From NCBI RefSeq assembly GCF_000722695.1, contig NZ_JPFU01000012.1, forward strand, positions 62,001 through 126,000: a stretch of 64,000 nt of DNA, written 5' to 3'. The notes beneath the pieces were generated by a model. The model worked only from the letters and a program-made list of their open reading frames with translations, did not search any database and was not told where the DNA came from. Positions within the stretch are counted from its first letter, which is position 1; the number at the start of each line of letters is the position of its first letter. The DNA comes from Streptococcus mitis. Lineage in GTDB: Bacteria > Bacillota > Bacilli > Lactobacillales > Streptococcaceae. Made by a program: the position numbers and the translations under genes. This document shows, one piece after another, positions 57,507 through 64,000 of the stretch.

Positions 57507-58586
57507 TTAATTTGATTGTTTAAATGCTTCCATCATCTCGATAAACTCGTCAAATAGGTAACTTGCGTCGTGTGGACCAGGGGCTGCGTCTGGGTGGTAT
57601 TGAACAGAGAAAGCAGGTTGGTATCTGTGACGCACACCTTCAACTGACTTGTCATTGATTTCTTCGTGGGTAATGATCAAGTGCTCTGGTAAATCCTCAC
57701 GGCTAACTGCATAACCATGGTTCTGGCTAGTAAAGTCTACACGTCCTGTAGCAATCTCACGTACCGCGTGGTTAAAGCCACGGTGACCAAACTTCATCTT
57801 GTAAGTCTTTGCCCCGTTTGCCATTGCAAAGAGTTGATGTCCCATACAAATACCAAAGATTGGAATTTTCCCTTGCACACCGCGAATCATGTCGAGTGCT
57901 TGTGGAACATCTTCTGGGTTACCTGGCCCATTTGACAACATAACTCCGTCAGGATTAAGATGAAGAATTTCTTCTGCAGTTGTCGTGTATGGAACCACGG
58001 TCACATTACAGTTGCGCTTAGAAAGTTCACGTAAGATTGAGTGCTTGAGGCCAAAGTCCACTAACACCACGCTCAAACCAACTCCTGGAGCTGGATAGGA
58101 TGTTTTAGTAGAAACCTGCTTAATATTGTCTGTCGGCAATACTGTTGCTTGGAGCTGGTCCGTCACATGGTCCATGCTGTCCCCAACATGGGTCAAGGTT
58201 GCACGCATGGTACCATGCTTACGGATAATCTTGGTAAGTGCACGCGTATCAATCCCTGAAATACCAGGAATTTTCTTGGCTTTCAAAAATTCATCCAAGG
58301 TCATTTGATTACGCCAGTTACTTGCTCTACGCGCTTCTTCGAAAACAACAACTCCCTTACAAGTTGGAATAATGGATTCATAATCATCACGGTTAATTCC
58401 ATAATTTCCGACCAAAGGATAAGTAAAGGTCAAGATTTGTCCATTATAAGACTGGTCTGTAATGGATTCTTGGTAGCCGGTCATGCCTGTATTAAAGACA
58501 ATTTCACCAGTTACATCAATATCTGCTCCGAAGGCCTTGCCTTCGAAAATTGTTCCATCTTCTAATACTAGAAGTCTTTTTGTCAT
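57507..58586 (-). CDS. carA: Carbamoyl-phosphate synthase small chain
   Basis: 359 residues. The N-terminal CPSase domain starts [20 protein letters not shown]. The C-terminal class I glutamine amidotransferase has [15 protein letters not shown], nucleophile Cys in [12 protein letters not shown] and the His/Glu pair near [12 protein letters not shown]. It releases ammonia from glutamine for CarB. It lies 49 bp downstream of pyrB. Confidence 0.98.
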   Translation of the reverse strand: MTKRLLVLEDGTIFEGKAFGADIDVTGEIVFNTGMTGYQESITDQSYNGQILTFTYPLVGNYGINRDDYESIIPTCKGVVVFEEARRASNWRNQMTLDEFLKAKKIPGISGIDTRALTKIIRKHGTMRATLTHVGDSMDHVTDQLQATVLPTDNIKQVSTKTSYPAPGVGLSVVLVDFGLKHSILRELSKRNCNVTVVPYTTTAEEILHLNPDGVMLSNGPGNPEDVPQALDMIRGVQGKIPIFGICMGHQLFAMANGAKTYKMKFGHRGFNHAVREIATGRVDFTSQNHGYAVSREDLPEHLIITHEEINDKSVEGVRHRYQPAFSVQYHPDAAPGPHDASYLFDEFIEMMEAFKQSN

Positions 58587-58602
58587 ATTTTCACCTCTCG
58601 TG

Positions 58603-58618
58603 GACGCTCACTGGCGTC
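58603..58618 (-). promoter_or_regulatory. PyrR-box-like hairpin before carA
   Basis: Minus strand GACGCCAGTGAGCGTC: a 4-5-bp stem whose loop holds CCAGTGAG, matching the CCNGNGAG core of PyrR-binding loops. No terminator fits in the 49-bp spacer, so its significance is uncertain. Confidence 0.35.
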
Positions 58619-58635
58619 TTTTAACGTCTTGTGTT

Positions 58636-59559
58636 TTAGTTGGCGTTTCTACTCGCCAATACGGATTCTAAGATTGCCATTCGAACAAAGACACCATTGG
58701 TCATTTGTTGGACAATCCGTGATTTTGGTGCTTCAACCAAGTGATCTGCGATTTCTACATCACGATTGACTGGAGCTGGGTGCATAAGGATTGCTGTTTC
58801 TTTCAAACGATCGTAACGTTCTTGAGTCAAGCCATGTTGGGCATGGTAGTCTTCTTTTGAAAAGATAGCTCCACTATCATGACGTTCATGTTGCACACGG
58901 AGAAACATCATGACATCCACCTGATCAATGATTTCATCAATGGTTACAAACTGTCCATAGTCTGCAAACTCTTGACTTCTCCATTCCTCAGGTCCAGCAA
59001 AGTAAAGTTCAGCTCCCAAGCGTTTCAAAATCTGCATATTAGATTTGGCAACGCGTGAGTGGTCCAAGTCACCTGCAATCGCAACCTTGAGCCCCTCAAA
59101 GTGACCAAATTCCTCATAAATGGTCATCAAATCAAGCAAGCTCTGGCTAGGATGTTGTCCCGAACCATCTCCACCATTGATGATGGAAGTCGTAATCGTC
59201 GGACTAGCAATCAACTCTCTGTAGTAGTCGACCTCTGGGTGGCGAATCACACAGACATCCACTCCTAAAGCAGACAGAGTCAAAATGGTATCATAAAGTG
59301 TCTCACCCTTATTGACTGAACTAGTCTTCACATCAAAGTCAAGTCGCTCCAGCCCCAGTTTAATCTCTGCCACTTCAAAGGACTTATGCGTCCGTGTAGA
59401 ATCCTCAAAGAAAAGATTGGAAACAATCGGATGATTTTCATAAGGAAGCTGAGCTCCGTTTTTAAACTCAATTCCTCGCTTGATCAATTTCATCACTTGA
59501 TCGACAGTGAGGTATTCCATGGACACCACATGGTTCAATGCTTGTTGATTTTCTGACAT
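58636..59559 (-). CDS. pyrB: Aspartate carbamoyltransferase catalytic chain
   Basis: 307 residues. Carbamoyl-phosphate loop [43 protein letters not shown] and aspartate-loop [17 protein letters not shown]. It commits carbamoyl phosphate to pyrimidine synthesis. No pyrI is present, as usual in Firmicutes. It follows pyrR by 18 bp. Confidence 0.98.
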   Translation of the reverse strand: MSENQQALNHVVSMEYLTVDQVMKLIKRGIEFKNGAQLPYENHPIVSNLFFEDSTRTHKSFEVAEIKLGLERLDFDVKTSSVNKGETLYDTILTLSALGVDVCVIRHPEVDYYRELIASPTITTSIINGGDGSGQHPSQSLLDLMTIYEEFGHFEGLKVAIAGDLDHSRVAKSNMQILKRLGAELYFAGPEEWRSQEFADYGQFVTIDEIIDQVDVMMFLRVQHERHDSGAIFSKEDYHAQHGLTQERYDRLKETAILMHPAPVNRDVEIADHLVEAPKSRIVQQMTNGVFVRMAILESVLASRNAN

Positions 59560-59577
59560 GGCTACTCCTTTAGCTTT

Positions 59578-60141
<564 letters not shown>

Positions 60142-60213
60142 TGAAATGTATAGCTAAGCGAGCCCTACTGCAGATAGTATAGACTTCGCCCTTCTACTTT
60201 ATCGCGCTCCTTG

Positions 60214-60231
60214 CCTGCCTCACGGGACAGG
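60214..60231 (-). promoter_or_regulatory. PyrR-binding hairpin in the pyrR leader
   Basis: Minus strand CCTGTCCCGTGAGGCAGG: stem CCTG/CAGG and loop TCCCGTGAGG, an exact fit to the core PyrR box TCCNGNGAGG. It lies upstream of the leader terminator. Confidence 0.88.
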
Positions 60232-60257
60232 TTTAAAGGAATATTTAGTTATCAAAT

Positions 60258-60286
60258 ACTATAGCACAAAGAGGGCCTAAAATCAA
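60258..60286 (-). promoter_or_regulatory. pyrR operon promoter
   Basis: Minus strand TTGATT (60281-60286), 17-bp gap, TATAGT (60258-60263). Confidence 0.75.
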
Positions 60287-60309
60287 GCAAAAACTTTTGA
60301 GCCCCCATC

Positions 60310-60939
60310 TTATAAATTGCTAAAATCATATAACTGTGGGTACTGATCACACTCTGGATTTTTAGGGTGACAGATAGCTCTTCCAAAATAAATCATGGCC
60401 TGATGGGCAGCTAACCACTGCTCAGGTGGCAAGATATCCATGACACGCTTTTCCACCTCAAGTGGCGTTGCTGATTTTTTGACAATATCGTGGTGTTTAC
60501 AAATACGCTCCACATGAGTATCAACTGCAAAGGCTGGAATCCCAAATCCTACACTCATGACAACATTAGCTGTCTTGCGACCAACTCCTGCCAGACTCTC
60601 CAATTCCTCACGTGTCTGAGGAACTTGACCATCAAAATCATCTAGTAACTGTTGGGCACATTTTTTAAGGAATTTAGCCTTATTCCGATACAGTCCCAGA
60701 CGAGAAATATGTGAAGCAATCTCACTCTCAGTTGCTACGGACATAGCTTGTGGCGTTGGAAAGGCAGCAAAGAGACCTGGTGTGGCCTTATTGACTGCTG
60801 CATCCGTCGTCTGAGCTGATAACATGACCGCAACCAGTAGTTCAAAATGATTGGTAAAATCAAGACTAGGCTTGGCATCTGGGAAGAGGGCAATGATTTC
60901 TTCTAGCACCTTTCGTGCGCGTTTTTTTGACAAGACCAT
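60310..60939 (-). CDS. nth: Endonuclease III-like DNA glycosylase with incomplete Fe-S motif
   Basis: 209 residues. Helix-hairpin-helix LESLAGVGRKTANVVMSVGF with catalytic Lys, then the catalytic Asp in AFAVDTHVERIC. The Nth family normally ends C-x6-C-x2-C-x5-C for a [4Fe-4S] cluster. Here only CHPKNPEC remains and the next two cysteines are absent (DQYPQLYDFSNL). It should still remove oxidised pyrimidines, but probably without the cluster. It overlaps the upstream DUF177 gene by one base. Confidence 0.9.
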   Translation of the reverse strand: MVLSKKRARKVLEEIIALFPDAKPSLDFTNHFELLVAVMLSAQTTDAAVNKATPGLFAAFPTPQAMSVATESEIASHISRLGLYRNKAKFLKKCAQQLLDDFDGQVPQTREELESLAGVGRKTANVVMSVGFGIPAFAVDTHVERICKHHDIVKKSATPLEVEKRVMDILPPEQWLAAHQAMIYFGRAICHPKNPECDQYPQLYDFSNL

Positions 60940-61481
60940 TATTCGTCTCCATCAAATAGTCCTTGTAAGCCAGCAAAAGGACTGTTTTCTTCTTTCTTAA
61001 CTGCTTGTTGGGCTTGATATTCTTCCTCTGTCATGATTTGCCAGTCATTTCCTGACACAAATCCTTGACCAGCTTCTTCTTCAGCCGTCAAGACCTTGAT
61101 AGGGATATTGAGTAAGATATTATCTGATACACTCTCAGCAAGGTCAAGTTCTCCATTTTCGATAGGCAAGACCAAATCATCATCGAGAACCTCTTGATCT
61201 AGCTGGTTGGTTGCGCCTTCCATGAAAACTTCTGTGACTGGATAAGATTCAACTAACTCAACTGGCTCCATACTACGACTTGAAGCAAGGATAATGGTGT
61301 AAGACAACTGGTAATCTAAGAAATACATACGGTCTTCATACTGTACTTTCCCAACTGCAAGAATATCTTTCACATCTAAAATTTCTTGATTGCGTGCACG
61401 CAGGTCTGCAACTAGATCTAAACTTTGTTCAAAATGCAAGCCCTCAGACTGCTTGCGAATCTCTTGAATATTTAATTTCAT
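60939..61481 (-). CDS. YceD/DUF177 family protein
   Basis: 180 residues, acidic. The family core is around YEDRMYFLDYQLSYTIILAS, then SRSMEPVELVESYPVTEVF, and LVLPIENGELDLAESVSDNI and LLNIP; the usual zinc cysteines of some members are not present. In many bacteria DUF177 genes stand before rpmF and affect 23S rRNA accumulation. Here the neighbour is nth, one base overlapping. Function not assignable from sequence. Confidence 0.82.
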   Translation of the reverse strand: MKLNIQEIRKQSEGLHFEQSLDLVADLRARNQEILDVKDILAVGKVQYEDRMYFLDYQLSYTIILASSRSMEPVELVESYPVTEVFMEGATNQLDQEVLDDDLVLPIENGELDLAESVSDNILLNIPIKVLTAEEEAGQGFVSGNDWQIMTEEEYQAQQAVKKEENSPFAGLQGLFDGDE

Positions 61482-61649
61482 ACTTCCTCCATAAAGATTT
61501 ACTCTCTTGATTATACCATGAAAAAGCTACAAATCAGCCCACCAAACTTTGTAATTAAAATTCGATTTTTTAACATGTTTACTATGATATTTTTGTTTTT
61601 TAGTACTATACTATAGGCAAGAATACATCAGAGCAAGGAGGATGCTCAT

Positions 61650-61703
61650 ATGGAAGACAAAGAACTCATTACTAATGCTTACCACGCGGATTTTAGAGCT
61701 TAG
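61650..61703 (+). CDS. Leader ORF, 17 residues
   Basis: ATG at 61650 with AAGGAGG eight bases upstream, an excellent site; product MEDKELITNAYHADFRA. No similarity known to me. Such short ORFs upstream of ABC-F or erm genes act as sensors of stalled ribosomes; this role is inferred from position. Confidence 0.5.
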   Translation: MEDKELITNAYHADFRA

Positions 61704-61905
61704 AATTGTCAGTTTTCTGTTGACAAAATATCCTGAAAGGTATAGGATAGAAGTACTAATACTCGGAGGTAAGGGAGACATGAACAACTAAGTCTATCAA
61801 ATAAAGAACCTTTATTTAGTAGATCTTGTTTTTGTCTCTTTTTGTGTGCTCTTTTATGCTCTTTTTCTGGCATTTTAATAGAGTTTTTTTTGACATAGAC
61901 TTTGG

Positions 61906-61932
61906 GCTCTACTAGGTAAAGTAGAGCTTTTT
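61906..61932 (+). terminator. Attenuator-like terminator before the ABC-F gene
   Basis: GCTCTACT, AGGTAA loop, AGTAGAGC (8 bp) then TTTTT, 37 bases before the ABC-F ATG. The upstream GCTCTTTT copies at 61847-61866 could pair with the 3' arm (AAAGTAGAGC) instead and open the terminator. Confidence 0.75.
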
Positions 61933-61968
61933 GTTATGCACTATTGACATTATAGAAAGGGCAACAAT

Positions 61969-63495
61969 ATGATAAAAATCAATCACCTGACCATCACACA
62001 AAACAAAGATTTACGGGATCTTGTATCCGACTTAAGCATGACCATCCAAGACGGGGAAAAGGTAGCTATTATTGGTGAAGAAGGAAATGGCAAATCAACC
62101 TTACTTAAAACTTTAATGGGGGAATATTTATCTGATTTCACTATCAAGGGAGACATCCAGTCTGACTATCAGTCACTGGCTTACATTCCTCAAAAACTCC
62201 CCGAAGAGTTGAAAAAGAAAAGTCTACAGGACTACTTCTTTTTAGATTCTATTGATTTAGACTACAGTATCCTCTATCGTTTGGCTGAGGAATTGCAGTT
62301 TGATAGCGATGGTTTCGCTAGCGACCAAGAGATTGGTAGTTTATCAGGGGGCGAAGCTTTGAAAATTCAGCTCATCCATGAGTTAGCCAAACCCTTTGAG
62401 ATTCTATTTTTAGATGAACCTTCAAATGACCTGGACCTTGAGACGGTTGATTGGCTAAAAGGTCAGATTCGCAAGATTAGGCAAACTGTTATTTTCATTT
62501 CACATGATGAGGACTTTCTTTCTCAAACGGCAGACACTATTGTCCACTTGCGACTGGTCAAGCACCGTAAAGAAGCTGAAACGCTAGTCGAGCATTTAGA
62601 CTATGATCGATACAGTGAGCAGAGAAAGGTTAATTTTGTCAGACAAAGCCAGCAAGCTGCTAACGACCAGAGAGCCTATGACAAAACCATGGAAAAGCAT
62701 CGCCGAGTCAAGCAAAATGTAGAAACCGCTCTTCGAGCTACCAAAGACAGTACTGCCGGTCGCCTATTGGCTAAAAAGATGAAAACTGTACTCTCTCAAG
62801 AAAAACGCTACGAAAAGGTAGCTCAGTCCATGACCCAAAAGCCACTTGAAGAGGAAGAAATCAGACTTTTCTTCTCAGACATCCAACCATTACCGACTTC
62901 TAAAATCTTAATCCAGCTGGAAAAAGAAAGTTTGTCCATTGACGACCGTGTTTTGTCTCAGGAACTGCAACTAACTGTCCGTGGCCAAGAAAAAATCGGT
63001 ATTATCGGGCCGAATGGTGTTGGAAAATCAACTCTGTTAGCCAAGTTACAGCAACTATTAAGTACCAAAAGAGAGATTGCTCTTGGTTTTATGCCACAAG
63101 ATTACCACCAAAAACTACAATTGGATTTATCACCAATAGCCTATCTCAGCAAAACTGGAGAAAAAGAGGAACTACAGAAAATCCAATCTCACTTAGCCAG
63201 TCTCAATTTCAGTTATCCAGAAATGCAGCATCAAATTCGCTCCTTATCTGGCGGACAACAAGGTAAACTCCTGCTTTTGGATTTAGTCTTGCGCAAACCA
63301 AACTTTCTCCTGCTAGATGAACCCACACGAAACTTTTCTCCCACTTCTCAACCCCAAATCAGAAAACTCTTTGCTACGTATCCAGGCGGTCTCATCACTG
63401 TTTCGCATGACCGTCGTTTCTTAAAAGAGGTCTGTTCAATCATCTATCGCTTAACAGAACATGGTCTGGAGATAGTTAATTTTCAAGATTTATAA
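61969..63495 (+). CDS. ABC-F ATPase, Lsa/Vga-like ribosome-protection type
   Basis: 508 residues, two ABC domains and no membrane segment. Domain 1: GEEGNGKSTLLKTL, signature LSGGEALKIQL, Walker B ILFLDEPSNDLD. An arginine/lysine-rich interdomain linker follows (~215-290, KHRRVKQNVETALRATKDST). Domain 2: GPNGVGKSTLLAKL, LSGGQQGKLLLLD, and FLLLDEPTRNFSPTSQ. The TRNFSP variant after the second Walker B is typical of the Lsa/Vga group, which displaces lincosamides, streptogramin A or pleuromutilins from the ribosome. The housekeeping EttA-like types read TNHLD instead. The attenuator in front supports a resistance-type role; drug range is unknown. Confidence 0.85.
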   Translation: MIKINHLTITQNKDLRDLVSDLSMTIQDGEKVAIIGEEGNGKSTLLKTLMGEYLSDFTIKGDIQSDYQSLAYIPQKLPEELKKKSLQDYFFLDSIDLDYSILYRLAEELQFDSDGFASDQEIGSLSGGEALKIQLIHELAKPFEILFLDEPSNDLDLETVDWLKGQIRKIRQTVIFISHDEDFLSQTADTIVHLRLVKHRKEAETLVEHLDYDRYSEQRKVNFVRQSQQAANDQRAYDKTMEKHRRVKQNVETALRATKDSTAGRLLAKKMKTVLSQEKRYEKVAQSMTQKPLEEEEIRLFFSDIQPLPTSKILIQLEKESLSIDDRVLSQELQLTVRGQEKIGIIGPNGVGKSTLLAKLQQLLSTKREIALGFMPQDYHQKLQLDLSPIAYLSKTGEKEELQKIQSHLASLNFSYPEMQHQIRSLSGGQQGKLLLLDLVLRKPNFLLLDEPTRNFSPTSQPQIRKLFATYPGGLITVSHDRRFLKEVCSIIYRLTEHGLEIVNFQDL

Positions 63496-63513
63496 ATTTG
63501 CAACATAGCAGAT

Positions 63514-63697
63514 AGGTGGGGCAAAAACACAATTTCAGGAGAAAAGGAAGCAAATCTCCCCATAATAAAACGCATAATATCAAGTTTTTTCTGTACTGAC
63601 CCCCAAAAGTTAGATTTTTTCTGTCTAACTTTTGGGGTGCAGTTCATTTCACCTGATATTATGCGTTTTTAAGATTTTAAAGACTTTTTCCCAGCCT
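63514..63697. repeat. Intergenic hairpin repeat, copy B, with nested IS-end hairpin
   Basis: Reverse-orientation copy of the unit at 52125-52255 (GGCTGGGAAAAAGTCTTTAA shared, and ACGCATAATATCAGG stem). Its loop is enlarged by ~50 bp consisting of two facing IS-like ends. It lies between the convergent ABC-F and htpX genes. Confidence 0.8.
63592..63645. mobile_element. Abutted IS3-like terminal inverted repeats without a transposase
   Basis: TGTACTGACCCCCAAAAGTT faces AACTTTTGGGGTGCAGTTCA with only ~9 bases between their inner ends. 14 bp pair perfectly (CCCCAAAAGTTAGA/TCTAACTTTTGGGG), and the outer TG...CA and pattern resemble IS3-family (IS150-group) ends. It looks like a minimal MITE or deletion relic. 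Confidence 0.6.
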
Positions 63698-63702
63698 ACA
63701 TT

Positions 63703-64000
63703 TTACATATGTTTCAAACGTTCAATCCGTTCTGAAATAGGTGGGTGGGTATAAAAGAGTTTTTGGAACCCTCCACCTTTCTTGGGATCATTGATATAAA
63801 GTGCGCTACTAGCATCATCGACATGGTGATGCATCGGCTCGCTATTGTCCAGCTTACGTAGGGCATTAATCATCCCTTGAGGATTGCGCGTCAACTCGAC
63901 ACTGGAAGCATCAGCTAGGAATTCCCTCTGACGAGAAATAGCTAGTTGCACCAAGGTTGCAGCAAGAGGGGCCAGCACGATAGCTAGTAGGGAAACCACT
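63703..64000 (-). CDS. htpX: HtpX membrane metalloprotease homologue (N-terminal part outside window)
   Basis: Only the last ~98 residues are present. They hold [20 protein letters not shown], the segment after the HExxH helix with the third zinc ligand Glu (EFLAD), then [20 protein letters not shown] and the ending [17 protein letters not shown] shared by M48 proteases. The family degrades misfolded membrane proteins under stress. The gene continues to the right of the window. Confidence 0.92.
   Translation of the reverse strand, partial: VVSLLAIVLAPLAATLVQLAISRQREFLADASSVELTRNPQGMINALRKLDNSEPMHHHVDDASSALYINDPKKGGGFQKLFYTHPPISERIERLKHM

Larger units (their letters stand above)
61482..61968 (+). 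promoter_or_regulatory. Leader region of the ABC-F gene
   Basis: 487 bp. It contains a possible -10 (TATACT near 61607), a 17-codon ORF at 61650-61703, a hairpin TATCC/GGATA at ~61730, a second ribosome-site-like GGAGG with a three-codon ATGAACAACTAA, the repeat GCTCTTTTATGCTCTTTTTC at 61847-61866, a TTGACA at 61889 and a terminator at 61906. The order leader ORF, alternative pairing, terminator, gene is that of antibiotic-responsive attenuators. Confidence 0.5.

Overview
The window reads as a choline-dependent streptococcus of the Mitis group (Streptococcus mitis / pseudopneumoniae / pneumoniae neighbourhood). The evidence is the lic/tar choline-teichoic acid locus (licA-B-C, tarIJ, tacF, licD1, licD2), four BOX repeats, a cin-box (ComX) promoter at dprA, a CiaR site in front of the lic operon, and a backbone gene order (uvrB, glnPQ-type transporter, zwf, ftsY-smc-rnc, guaC, leu, topA, dprA, lic, carB-carA-pyrB-pyrR, nth) that I recognise from pneumococcal genomes. 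The large YSIRK/LPxTG repeat protein and the cluster between zwf and ftsY look like accessory additions, which favours a commensal such as S. mitis. The species call is inference.

Layout. 1-11.2 kb: the end of niaR, then a 5.2-kb surface-protein gene lying between two ~390-bp direct repeats (niaR tail plus MutT gene; one MutT copy broken, one intact), then GNAT, flavodoxin-like reductase, uvrB and a CPBP protease. 11.3-16 kb: a fused amino-acid ABC transporter with its ATPase, then zwf. 16-17 kb: a decayed IS200-type element carrying a BOX. 17-24.1 kb: an AT-rich, tightly overlapping six-gene cluster: a HTH-MurA-like fusion, a GSCFA-family protein, a shortened alanyl-tRNA-synthetase-like protein, two ATP-grasp ligases and an MFS exporter, followed by a small ORF cut by a BOX. 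This looks like an undescribed biosynthesis-and-export pathway for an amino-acid- or peptide-containing small molecule, and it is the most interesting region.

24.4-31.7 kb: rnc-smc-two Cof phosphatases-ftsY operon. 32 kb: tRNA-Arg(CCG) and guaC. 33.3-39.3 kb: leuA-leuB-DUF1294-leuC-leuD-yrdC operon, preceded by a readable control region: CodY box, sigma-A promoter, a 17-codon leader peptide with three consecutive Leu codons, and a terminator/antiterminator pair. 39.3-44.4 kb: yjbR-like, cutC, DUF454, topA, dprA. 44.4-52.1 kb: the choline/teichoic acid locus in two divergent transcripts. 52.3-53.7 kb: an mntH (Nramp) pseudogene with four lesions.

53.8-60.3 kb: pyrimidine genes pyrR-pyrB-carA-carB. 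The pyrR leader has a standard PyrR hairpin and terminator. In addition, the 448-bp carA-carB spacer has its own promoter and two hairpins whose loops resemble PyrR boxes, so carB may be separately controlled. 60.3-64 kb: nth (missing two of the usual four Fe-S cysteines), a YceD/DUF177 protein, an Lsa/Vga-like ABC-F gene with a leader ORF and an attenuator-like terminator, a hairpin repeat with nested IS ends, and the 3' end of htpX.

Functions come from motifs and family knowledge read by eye; no database search was run.
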